DNA of 60,216 nt. It comes from HRBIN01 sp038891515. Lineage in GTDB: Archaea > Thermoproteota > Nitrososphaeria_A > Caldarchaeales > Caldarchaeaceae. Below are positions 7,963 to 15,637 of the stretch, piece by piece. The stretch lies in the NCBI GenBank assembly GCA_038891515.1, contig JAWAEB010000001.1, positions 1 through 60,216 of the forward strand, read 5' to 3'. Under the pieces are notes generated by a model. It saw only the letters and a list, made by a program, of their open reading frames with translations. It did no database searches and had not been told where the DNA came from. A program made the position numbers and the translations under genes. How positions within the stretch are numbered: position 1 is the stretch's first letter; each line of letters opens with the position of its first letter.

Positions 7963-8445
7963 ATGAGTGTTGAGAAAAACCCTGAACCAAGAGGGTTCTG
8001 GAGAGACCTAGTAAGTACAGTTGCATTCTTCTCACCAGCCCTTAACCCTCTCCAGAGATATGTGGGCATCAGTTCCAAGGAAATACTAGCCATCATAGGT
8101 GAGGAGATGGGTAGGGAAACCTCCTCCAAATTCTCACAGCTAGATCTGAAAGGTCTCCTATCCCAAATGTCAGAGACTTGGCACATACTCGGCTTGGGGA
8201 GGTTCGAGGTTGTAGGTGAGAATCCACTCACAATCAGAATCTCAAACTGCACAATATGCGGTCAGATACCAGAGCTGGGAAGAACATTTGAATGCAGTTT
8301 CCACGAGGGGTTCATACGTGGCCTTCTCAGCCACCATCTCCGCAAACAGGTTAAAGTAAGGCAGGAGGGCAGCACAGAAGGCGAGTCAGGCACATGGACT
8401 AGGACCTACTCCACCGACATCAGCTTGTCGCCTCTGAATCTTTAA
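7963..8445 (+). CDS. V4R-like (4-vinyl reductase) domain protein
   Basis: 160 residues. The C-terminal half (CTICGQIPELGRTFECSFHEGFIRGLL followed by KQVKVRQEGSTEGESG) follows the layout of V4R domains: a Cys pair, a Gly-rich turn, then a beta hairpin usually containing further Cys residues. Here that hairpin has Ser and Thr instead of Cys, so any metal site is reduced. V4R domains bind small ligands or metals and often sense aromatic compounds, which would suit a regulatory role beside the isochorismatase/UbiD genes. That is an inference. It has no DNA-binding domain of its own. Confidence 0.6.
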   Translation: MSVEKNPEPRGFWRDLVSTVAFFSPALNPLQRYVGISSKEILAIIGEEMGRETSSKFSQLDLKGLLSQMSETWHILGLGRFEVVGENPLTIRISNCTICGQIPELGRTFECSFHEGFIRGLLSHHLRKQVKVRQEGSTEGESGTWTRTYSTDISLSPLNL

Positions 8446-8528
8446 AGCCTGCCCATTCCAAGAACACGATGATGATGTGAGCGGGTATTTCTGAACTGTG
8501 ATGAAAGTACCCGTTCTGACCAACAAAG

Positions 8529-8535
8529 CTTATAT
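8529..8535 (+). promoter_or_regulatory. TATA box that fixes the isochorismatase-family start
   Basis: CTTATAT lies 21-27 nt before the ATG at 8556 and only 3-9 nt before the in-frame TTG at 8538. The TTG would fall upstream of the expected transcription start, so the ATG is the likely start of a leaderless mRNA. Confidence 0.55.
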
Positions 8536-8555
8536 CATTGAGTTTCCCGCCACAT

Positions 8556-9254
8556 ATGTTGGTACTGTCAAGGATCCTAGACAAACAGTTAGTCGAGCAT
8601 GGAGCTTCCAAGCTTATACCAGAACCCATAGAATTGAACAGACAAAAAACTATGCTGGTAATTGTTGACATGCAGAACGATTTCGTGAAGCCGGGAGGAG
8701 CCATATACCTAGGGACTGATGCGGAGGCAACTGTACCACCGATAAAGAAGCTACTTGAGAAAGCCCGTAAAAATGGGATGAGAATCCTATTCACTAAATC
8801 TTGGTATGAGTCCGATGATCCTAGGTTTTCAGACCATCCTAAGGCTGGCGCGAAGTACAAAGGCTGTATGGCTGGAACAGAAGGAGCTGAGATAATCAAG
8901 GAGCTCGCTCCACAACAGGGAGAACTAATCATAACCAAACCCTCATATGACTGCTGGTTCGGCACCAAGCTAGAAGAGACGCTAAAAGGATTGAAGTTCG
9001 GGACCTTCTCACATTGGTCCGTACACAGGAACAGACTCATGAACGATTGTGGCGTCATCATCACGGGAGTCGCAACAAACATATGTGTTGAAAAAGCCGT
9101 TACCGGCTTTTATCTGAGAGGCTACGAGATCACCATACCTATTGACTGCGTAGCTGCTACAGATCAGTTCACCCAGCTCTTGGCCCTCTACCAGTTCAAG
9201 GAGTTTTATGGAGCAAATCTAACCTTATCAGATCTAATCGGGTTTGTATCTTAA
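8556..9254 (+). CDS. Isochorismatase-family cysteine hydrolase
   Basis: 232 residues from the ATG at 8556. The Asp-Lys-Cys triad of the family is complete: D38 (VIVDMQNDF), K128 (IITKPSYDCWFGT) and C177 (GVATNICVEKA), with the typical cis-peptide region before the Cys. The family includes nicotinamidase, N-carbamoylsarcosine amidase, biuret hydrolase and ureidoacrylate amidase, so C-N hydrolysis of an amide or carbamoyl compound is likely. Between the Lys block and the strand before the Cys there are about 15 extra residues (LKFGTFSHWSVHRNR) not usual for the family. A second, broken relative lies at 11.2-11.8 kb. Downstream is a ubiD gene with its own TATA box. Confidence 0.88.
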   Translation: MLVLSRILDKQLVEHGASKLIPEPIELNRQKTMLVIVDMQNDFVKPGGAIYLGTDAEATVPPIKKLLEKARKNGMRILFTKSWYESDDPRFSDHPKAGAKYKGCMAGTEGAEIIKELAPQQGELIITKPSYDCWFGTKLEETLKGLKFGTFSHWSVHRNRLMNDCGVIITGVATNICVEKAVTGFYLRGYEITIPIDCVAATDQFTQLLALYQFKEFYGANLTLSDLIGFVS

Positions 9255-9256
9255 AA

Positions 9257-9263
9257 CTTAAAT
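9257..9263 (+). promoter_or_regulatory. TATA box of the first ubiD gene
   Basis: CTTAAAT begins 3 nt after the preceding stop and lies 23-29 nt before the ATG at 9286, predicting a leaderless transcript separate from the isochorismatase gene. Confidence 0.5.
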
Positions 9264-9285
9264 CCATATTAGATGAGAAACAGGT

Positions 9286-10614
9286 ATGCCTGAGGCTACA
9301 AGCATCAGGGACTTCCTAGCAACATTAGAGGAAAACAATCTTCTTATCAGGGTTCGGAGGCCTGTAAACCCTCGATTTGAGCTTGCAGCAGTTCTTAAGA
9401 AAATAGTTGCAAATGGCCGTGCTGCACTATTCGAGAAGGTGGAGGGCTACTCTAACACCGTTGTAGGTGGAATCTCAGCCACGCGGAAGATGCTGGCGCT
9501 AGCTATGGGTGTAAAGGAGGAAGACCTCCTTAGGGAGTATGCTGCTCGGTCCTCCTCAAGGATTAAGCCTAATGTATTACGTAACTCACCACTTTATGAA
9601 AACTATAAGGAGAACGGGGACATCTCCCAATTACCAATCATAACACATTTTGAGCGAGATGCAGGCCCATATATTGTGGCAGGTATAGTAGCGGCGAAGG
9701 ACCCTGAGACAGGGTTCACAAACCTATCCTTCAACAGGATGCAAGTCAAAACTGGTAGACGCCTCGGAATAAGGATGATGCCACCCCAGCATCTGGGCAT
9801 TATCCACTCAAAACAAGAGGCTAAGAAACGTAACCTCGAGGTAGCCATCTCAATAGGCAATCACCCCATAGTTATGATGGCCGCTTCAGCCACGTTGCCA
9901 TATGGAGACGACCACCTAGAGTTGGCGGGAGGACTACTTAGAAGACCCCTAGAAGTCGTAAGGTGCAGGATTAGTGACATATTTGTTCCAGCGTATTCGG
10001 AAATAGTGCTCGAGGGTGTTGTCCTAGCCGGGGTTCGGGAATTAGAAGGCCCATTCGGCGAGTTTATGCAATACTATACACCTGTCACAGAGAATCATGT
10101 CTTTGAAGTGAAAAGTGTGATGTACAGGACAGATTACATATATCAGACGCTTATATGCGGGTCGTCAGAGGACCTTGGACTTCTAGCCCTCTCCCGCGAG
10201 GCATTAATATATAGAACACTAAAAGATATGGGATATGATGTTGTGGATGTAAGCCTAATGCCCTTCATCTTTAATGGAGCCATATCGATCAGGAAACGAT
10301 TCGAAGGTGAGCCAAAAAACGTAGCGATGGCAGCTTTCGGAGCATATCAGTGGCTAAAACACTGCGTGGTGGTCGATGAAGACGTCGATGTACGTAATCT
10401 CAACGATGTCTGGTGGGCAATGGCTACAAGAAGCAAACCTGATACTGGTGTATTCGTAGTAAGCAACGCACTTGGCTTCGGAAGAGGTGACAAGAAAGGA
10501 CTGCACAAGTCAAAAGTGTGTATAGACGCCACCGTTCCGATGGATGTTAAAGATGAGTTCGAACGAAAGAAAATACCCGGAGAAGAATCAATAAATATAG
10601 AAAGATATACATAG
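9286..10614 (+). CDS. UbiD-family prenylated-FMN decarboxylase (copy 1)
   Basis: 442 residues, normal for UbiD. The enzyme reversibly decarboxylates aromatic or alpha,beta-unsaturated acids using prenylated FMN supplied by UbiX, whose gene is at 12140. The N-terminal region (RDFLATLEENNLLIRVRRPVNPRFELAAVLKKI), the FERDAGPYIVAGIVAAKDPETGFTN block, the IGNHPIVMMAASATLPYG block and the catalytic EGPFGEF (E254 and E259) are all present. Substrate is not predictable. A poly-T tract just after the stop may be its terminator. It is a paralogue of the 20590 gene; both keep the same motifs. Confidence 0.92.
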   Translation: MPEATSIRDFLATLEENNLLIRVRRPVNPRFELAAVLKKIVANGRAALFEKVEGYSNTVVGGISATRKMLALAMGVKEEDLLREYAARSSSRIKPNVLRNSPLYENYKENGDISQLPIITHFERDAGPYIVAGIVAAKDPETGFTNLSFNRMQVKTGRRLGIRMMPPQHLGIIHSKQEAKKRNLEVAISIGNHPIVMMAASATLPYGDDHLELAGGLLRRPLEVVRCRISDIFVPAYSEIVLEGVVLAGVRELEGPFGEFMQYYTPVTENHVFEVKSVMYRTDYIYQTLICGSSEDLGLLALSREALIYRTLKDMGYDVVDVSLMPFIFNGAISIRKRFEGEPKNVAMAAFGAYQWLKHCVVVDEDVDVRNLNDVWWAMATRSKPDTGVFVVSNALGFGRGDKKGLHKSKVCIDATVPMDVKDEFERKKIPGEESINIERYT

Positions 10615-10625
10615 TCACATCGATC

Positions 10626-10632
10626 TTTTTTT
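10626..10632 (+). terminator. T-tract terminator after ubiD copy 1
   Basis: A run of seven T residues starts 12 nt after the ubiD stop codon, the simple U-tract signal used by many archaeal terminators. Confidence 0.45.
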
Positions 10633-10672
10633 GAACACATCACATGAAGTATGAATCAACACTCTAGGGTGA

Positions 10673-11152
10673 TTGGTGTCTTGTAGTTTCTGGCGTTTTC
10701 TTTTCTTCATAAGTGGGTCCAGATGCTCTGAGCTATCATGTTCTATTGTTCTTCTCTTCCCAGACTTGAAATCGAAAGCTTTTAAAAAGGCTGGTCTGCT
10801 CAGTGGTGGTGAAAGACAAATGCTTGCTATTGCCAGAGCTTTAATATTGGATCCAGACCTGCTTCTGCTTGATGAGCCTACAGCTAACCTTTCGCCTATA
10901 GCTACCATGAACCTAATAGACAGCATAAGACCGATAAATGTGGACGGTGTCAGCGTGCTGCTGGTGGAACAGAACGTTAAGAAGGCTCTTTCAGTAGCTT
11001 CACGAGTATACATATTAGTTTCAGGCCGCATACTCCATCATGCACCGGCAGAACAAGTAGTGATGGGCGACATCAGCAAACTTTTCTCCCTGATTTCAGT
11101 AAATGATGATGTTATCTATCGTCAGTCAGCTCCGATGACACAAGCTATTTAG
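10673..11152 (+). pseudogene. 5'-truncated LivF-like ABC ATPase
   Basis: From about 10750 the frame reads LFPDLKSKAFKKAG, the ABC signature LSGGERQMLAIARA, Walker B LLLLDEPTANLSP and the H/Q-loop region VLLVEQNVKKALS. This is the C-terminal half of a LivF-type branched-chain amino-acid transporter ATPase. The Walker A motif and about 110 N-terminal residues are absent, and the roughly 25 residues upstream of the homology look like read-through of non-coding DNA. It cannot be an active ATPase. No permease genes flank it, so it is the relic of a lost transport operon. The intact copy at 50149 shows what a complete gene looks like. Confidence 0.8.
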
Positions 11153-11230
11153 CCGAGACACTCAATGAACAAACACTAAATTGAAGTCATCAGGTGTTAA
11201 AAGCGTTGTAAATGACATAGTTATGGAGAG

Positions 11231-11828
11231 GTGGGATCTGACCACCGGGCAGCAGTGATAGTGATTGACATGCAGAGAGTTTTTCTTGAGCCTATGTCAC
11301 CTCTCGAAATAGCACCAACCTGAACAAAGGAAGTCGTTAACTCAATTCGCTCCTTACTAGAAATTGCTAGCACAGTGAAACTGCCTGTTTTTTATACGAT
11401 GATGGTTTTCAATCGAGACCTGTCAGACGCTGGTAGATGGATGGATAAGTATCCGGAGTTGAAAAATGACAGATGGTTCACTCCTTGTAGAGATAATAAC
11501 TGCGTTAAAGCCGCTCCCCGATGAAAGGATCATTAAAAAACCTAAGCCGAGCGATTTCTTCGGAACGGATCTACATGTATTTCTGAGAACATATAACATT
11601 GACACCTTGATAATTACGGGTTGTGTCACAAGTGGATGCGTGAGAGCTACAATAGTGGATGGTTTCTCGTATGACTACAGGTGTATAGTACCCAAAGAGT
11701 GTGTGGTGGACAGGAATGACGAACGCCACCTATCCAATCTCAGAGATATTGCTATGAAGTATGCTGATGTAACAGGATTGGATGTCGTCCTTGACTATAT
11801 TCGCACCAAATATACTGGTAGCCTATAA
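11231..11828 (+). pseudogene. Broken isochorismatase-family hydrolase
   Basis: From a GTG at 11231 one frame gives AAVIVIDMQRVFLEP (the catalytic-Asp block), an in-frame TGA at 11321-11323, then VVNSIRSLLEIAS and VFYTMMVFNRD. Near 11465-11490 the reading frame shifts, and the second frame gives ITALKPLPDERIIKKPKPSDFFGTDL (catalytic-Lys block) and IITGCVTSGCVRATIVDG (catalytic-Cys block). One nonsense codon and one frameshift disrupt an otherwise recognisable gene of about 200 residues. The C-terminal open part (11466-11828) lacks the Asp strand and should be inactive. With the neighbouring ABC relic it marks a decayed catabolic block. Confidence 0.82.
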
Positions 11829-12139
11829 ATCACAGACACAACGATCAACCCTAGCTTTATACCTTATTAGTCCGCTAGAAGTCCTAGATTGAAGCATTTT
11901 GATGACCTAAACGACCTTGGTGGCGCCTAGTAAATACATCTGACCCAGCAACCTATGAAAAGACTGTTCGAGTCAAGGCAAACCAGCAATTAACATACCC
12001 ACTTCATCATACAAATCTCAGCTATGGACAAGTTAGCGAGTGGGTTTATCTTATTCAGCTTATCGTCACCTAATGACTGTGATAACAACTGGAATTCTAA
12101 TATAGTATTATGCTGCTATATACTGGGAGGGGGTGAATC
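11829..12139 (+). other. AT-rich spacer before ubiX
   Basis: About 310 bases. No coding frame is convincing. A TATA-like GCTATATAC at 12115-12123 is too close to the ubiX start for a normal TSS. A strong Shine-Dalgarno sequence lies at the 3' end. Nothing else is recognised. Confidence 0.4.
12125..12136 (+). promoter_or_regulatory. Strong ribosome-binding site selecting the ubiX TTG start
   Basis: GGGAGGGGGTGA ends 3 nt before the TTG at 12140, with the core GGAGG 9-13 nt away. It supports initiation at TTG and indicates a leadered mRNA, in contrast to the leaderless neighbours. Confidence 0.55.
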
Positions 12140-12706
12140 TTGAGAATCGTTGTAGGGATAACCGGTGCCAGCGGCGTGGTATTAGGGGTCAGATTCCTTG
12201 AAGTAGCGAGAAAGGTAGCTATCGAGACACACACCATAGTTAGTCCCTCAGCTTACGAGACTATGGTGTTAGAGACTGACATGAAGCCTGAGTATGTTAG
12301 GGCTTTAGCATCCAGACTATATGGATACCGAGATATGGCCGCGTCAATATCGAGTGGATCATTCATGACAGACGGGATGGTGGTGATACCCTGCAGCATG
12401 AAGACCCTAGCCGGCATAGCTCATGGGTATGACGACAACCTTATCATAAGGGCTGCTATGGTGACACTCAAAGAGAGACGTAGGCTCGTTCTGGTTCCTA
12501 GAGAAACACCCCTAAACATAATGCACATACGGAACATGCTCATTGTTGCAAAGGCGGGTGCAGTGGTATTGCCTGCAATGCCTGCATTCTATCCAAGGCC
12601 TGCCACTGTGGCCGACATCGTTGATTTTCTCGTTGGCAAGGTGTTCGATATGTTCGGAGTTAGTCATGACCTCTACAAGAGATGGGAGGGCGTCAACCCT
12701 GAATAA
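12140..12706 (+). CDS. ubiX: Flavin prenyltransferase UbiX
   Basis: 188 residues starting at TTG 12140 behind a strong ribosome-binding site. It makes prenylated FMN, the cofactor of UbiD decarboxylases, by attaching a dimethylallyl group to FMN. The Rossmann-like FMN site GITGASGVVLG opens the protein, followed by the SSGSFMTDGMVVIPCSMKTLAGIAHGY block (SGS and CSMKT loops contact FMN and prenyl phosphate), VPRETPLNIMHIRNM (phosphate site) and the PAMPAFY...DFLVGKVFDMFG ending. All are typical of intact UbiX. It is the only ubiX seen here and probably serves both ubiD genes. Confidence 0.95.
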   Translation: MRIVVGITGASGVVLGVRFLEVARKVAIETHTIVSPSAYETMVLETDMKPEYVRALASRLYGYRDMAASISSGSFMTDGMVVIPCSMKTLAGIAHGYDDNLIIRAAMVTLKERRRLVLVPRETPLNIMHIRNMLIVAKAGAVVLPAMPAFYPRPATVADIVDFLVGKVFDMFGVSHDLYKRWEGVNPE

Positions 12707-12943
12707 AGTTGGAGCGAAACTGTAGATGAGTCAGGTGAACTGTGTTTTAGCCCGCGTCAGTGTGTCAGGATCATGTTGAGCAGAACAGGACGCAGCAAAC
12801 CAAACACCCAACGAACCACTAAGAAGCATATGGTTACTGAACTATGACCTAGTCACACCTTCTATTTTAGTGATTTCACCGAGCATTTCTGGAAACATCT
12901 CGGTACAATTTACACCTCAAGGCTGACTTCGCTAACCCTATGT

Positions 12944-14425
12944 CTATGTATACGTTCTGAGTGAATGGATTCCTTTTCTTCCTTTTTCATGTAATATTAT
13001 TGACTTTGAGACAAGATATTCATCCAGACCCTCCAGCCCCAGTTCACGTCCGATGCCACTATTCTTTACACCTCCGAACGGCATCTCAATTCTTGGTACG
13101 TGCAGGTTATTTATCCAGACAGTACCCACCTCAAGCTTTCTAGCCGCCTTCATTGCTTTCTCTATGTCCCTAGTCCATATGGAGGCGTCTAGTCCATAGA
13201 TGCTGTCATTAGCCTTTGATATAGCCTCTTCCAAGTTCGTCACAATGAAGACTGGCAGGACGGGGCCAAAGCACTCCTCACGACAGACTCGGCTGTATTC
13301 ATCAACATTATCCAATACTGTGGGGAGGTAGAAATGTCCAAGGGAGAGCAGTGGGTCTTCAGGTCTCTTTCCACCGGCTAGCACTCTTGCACCCCGCTGC
13401 TGGGCTTCAGAGACCATCTCCTCGATGTTATTCCTCTGTCTGGCGGAATGCAGCGGCCCCATCCCAGTACTGGGATCCAATCCATTGCCGACCCTAAGTG
13501 AATTGACACACTCAACCAGTTTATTTAGGAATGATTGGGCCATGTCCTTCATGATGTAAAGTCGTTTGACACTATTGCATGTCTGCCCTGCATTTCTGTA
13601 CCGTCCTAAAAGACAAGCGTTAACAGCCATTTCAAGATCCGCATCCTCACATACAATCATGGGATCACTACCGCCCAGTTCAAGGGTAACCCTCTTCAAA
13701 CCCTTTGCCGCAACCTCCATGACATGCTTTCCTGTCTCAGTATCCCCTGTAAAGGCAATTTTTGTGATTTTTTTATTCCTAATCAACGCCTCACCAACAG
13801 TGGCTCCAGGTCCCACCACAATATTCATAACACCCCGAGGTAATCCCGCCCTTACAAATAAACCGCCTATCTCTAGTACGGTTAGTGGTGTAGTGCTAGC
13901 TGGCTTTAAGACTATAGTGTTACCTACAGCTAGGGCCGGAGCCACCTTCACCATTGACAGAACTACTGGTGCGTTCCATGGAGATATGGCAGCACAGACC
14001 CCCACTGGGAGTTTCCATACGAGCCCATGTTCTCCCTCATCTAGCCTGACGTATCTATTACTTAACTGTCGGGCTAAGATACCATAGTATTCTAGGCAAT
14101 GGGCGGTCATATGCAGCTCGGCCCTAGATTCTGAGATAGTTTTCCCTTGCTCCATCGTGAGTAGTCTAGCAAGCCTATCCATAGAGGTTTGAATCCACTG
14201 GGATACCTTAATGAGAATTTTCGAGCGTTCACCTGGGTCCACCTCACACCAGCTCTGGAACGCCTCATGCGCCGAGTCTACAGCTGCTTCCACGTCCTCA
14301 GGCGTACCTCTGCTTACCTGAGCGACAGTCTCGCCCGTAGCAGGGTTTGTTACAGCGTAGTGCGATTTATCTGATGAGTCAACCATTTCGTTATTGATAA
14401 GTAACCTGTGGTGTGGAGCGCTCAA
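12944..14425 (-). CDS. NAD(P)-dependent aldehyde dehydrogenase
   Basis: 493 residues, the normal ALDH-superfamily length. Catalytic C283 lies in NAGQTCNSVKRLY and the general base E249 in LELGGSDP. The cofactor-binding region includes ISPWNAPV and IAFTGDTETGK, and the C-terminal FGGVKNSGIGRELG motif is intact. It oxidises an aldehyde to an acid; closest in style to succinate-semialdehyde or phenylacetaldehyde-type enzymes, with substrate unproven. It lies 15 nt downstream of the luciferase-like gene on the same strand, so they are probably one operon. An aldehyde made by the ThDP decarboxylase at 22-24 kb would be a plausible substrate. Confidence 0.92.
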   Translation of the reverse strand: MSAPHHRLLINNEMVDSSDKSHYAVTNPATGETVAQVSRGTPEDVEAAVDSAHEAFQSWCEVDPGERSKILIKVSQWIQTSMDRLARLLTMEQGKTISESRAELHMTAHCLEYYGILARQLSNRYVRLDEGEHGLVWKLPVGVCAAISPWNAPVVLSMVKVAPALAVGNTIVLKPASTTPLTVLEIGGLFVRAGLPRGVMNIVVGPGATVGEALIRNKKITKIAFTGDTETGKHVMEVAAKGLKRVTLELGGSDPMIVCEDADLEMAVNACLLGRYRNAGQTCNSVKRLYIMKDMAQSFLNKLVECVNSLRVGNGLDPSTGMGPLHSARQRNNIEEMVSEAQQRGARVLAGGKRPEDPLLSLGHFYLPTVLDNVDEYSRVCREECFGPVLPVFIVTNLEEAISKANDSIYGLDASIWTRDIEKAMKAARKLEVGTVWINNLHVPRIEMPFGGVKNSGIGRELGLEGLDEYLVSKSIILHEKGRKGIHSLRTYT

Positions 14426-14440
14426 AGCCTATTCCGCCCC

Positions 14441-15499
14441 TTAACCACTATCCTTCAATATGTGAGGCATTATCTCATGAGCTATTAGCTTAAGAGCTGT
14501 GAGTGGCTCAGGACCTATTACATCAAAAGCTATTGGTAGCTTTATACCACTCCTAATAAGTGAGTGAAGCTTTTCGACACAGTCTTCCGGAGTCCCAGAA
14601 ACCGAGAGCTGTTCCACCAAACTATCACTGACGGCTTTGGCTGCTCCGGGAAGTCCAGATACCTTCATGGCATTCTTTATCGCCTGCACCTCGCGCTCAT
14701 CTAGGTCCACGTACCTACTGATTGTCTCTACAGCGGTCAACGTCGGGTCCGCGATGTATAGGGCAACGGCCTCCCGCACGGCCCGTCTGGCCGTCTCGCG
14801 TTTTCTGTCCACTGAGAAATTCAGGTTGGCTGCGAGACAGAAGTCTTCCCACAGCCTTCGCCTTTTCTCCAAACCTTTCACCACGTATGAGACACAGTCC
14901 TTGACATAACGCTCTGAGGCCGAGAGAAAGCGGCTTAGAATAACACCATCAGCGTCCTCTCCCGCAAGCTCTAGTATTCGCGGACTTCTACTACCGACAT
15001 AGATGGGGATCCTGTTCCTAACCGGCCTGAATCCGTGGAAATCGAGTCTACTGGGTATGGAGAGTTGATATACTTTTCCACGGTATGTTCCTCCCTCTCC
15101 GATGAGAGTCCTGATTATTTGGATAGAGTCTTTAATTGCCCAATAAGGTTTCGCCTCGGCAGCTGCAGACTGGTCCTTCACCAGTCCATGCTTGACTAGT
15201 GCGGAGACATTGACACCTATCCCCAAGGTGAAGCGGCCCTTAGATATCTCGTCTAATGTTGCTGCCTCCATGGCCAAAATGCTTGGATGTCTAGTATACA
15301 CGCCTATTACAGATGTCCCCAGTCCGATCTTTTTAGTTCTTGAAGCTATGACGCTCATGAGGCTTGTAGCGCTCCTGCCGTAATACCCTTCTCCAAGCCA
15401 GAAACTTGATATACCTAGTAACTCAGCTTGCTCGGCCATCGCCACGGTCTCTTCATAAGATGAAAAGGGAGCTATCCCGAACCCGTCGCAGAACTCCAT
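14441..15499 (-). CDS. Luciferase-like (LLM/F420-type) flavin oxidoreductase
   Basis: 352 residues from the ATG at 15499. The frame is open back to TTG 15601 (386 residues), but the family's first strand begins at CDGFGIAPFSS, and the TATA box of the divergent hyuA gene lies at the edge of the longer form, so the shorter start is preferred. Conserved blocks: AEQAELLGISSFWLGEGYYGRSA, RTKKIGLGTSVIGVYTRHPSILAMEAATLDEIS and GRFTLGIG, followed by PIYVGSRSPRILELAGEDADGVIL, typical of the bacterial-luciferase/methylene-H4MPT-reductase superfamily. The enzyme probably uses F420 or FMN to oxidise or reduce a small organic substrate. Its gene precedes the aldehyde dehydrogenase by 15 nt. Confidence 0.85.
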   Translation of the reverse strand: MEFCDGFGIAPFSSYEETVAMAEQAELLGISSFWLGEGYYGRSATSLMSVIASRTKKIGLGTSVIGVYTRHPSILAMEAATLDEISKGRFTLGIGVNVSALVKHGLVKDQSAAAEAKPYWAIKDSIQIIRTLIGEGGTYRGKVYQLSIPSRLDFHGFRPVRNRIPIYVGSRSPRILELAGEDADGVILSRFLSASERYVKDCVSYVVKGLEKRRRLWEDFCLAANLNFSVDRKRETARRAVREAVALYIADPTLTAVETISRYVDLDEREVQAIKNAMKVSGLPGAAKAVSDSLVEQLSVSGTPEDCVEKLHSLIRSGIKLPIAFDVIGPEPLTALKLIAHEIMPHILKDSG

Positions 15500-15604
15500 A
15501 TCCTCCTCGTAACTGTACTGGTATTTCACTCTTAAGGCAGGGGTTGGTCCCACAGTTCTTAACAGTCCACACAATGCTGGAGAGGAGTCATTCACCAACA
15601 AAAC

Positions 15605-15611
15605 TTATATT
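15605..15611 (+). promoter_or_regulatory. TATA box of the hyuA-hyuB-aminotransferase operon
   Basis: CTTATAT is centred 30 nt before the ATG at 15638, predicting a leaderless or near-leaderless mRNA. It lies just outside the longest possible reading frame of the divergent LLM gene. Confidence 0.5.
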
Positions 15612-15637
15612 GGGACTTTGGAACAATACGCCTCGTT

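Noticed and set aside
8420..9082. 220-codon minus-strand ORF
   Set aside because: Antisense to the isochorismatase-family gene with a complete catalytic triad; no domain on this strand.
14441..15601. Longer start of the LLM oxidoreductase at 15601
   Set aside because: The extra 34 residues have no family similarity and reach to the edge of the TATA box of the divergent hyuA gene.
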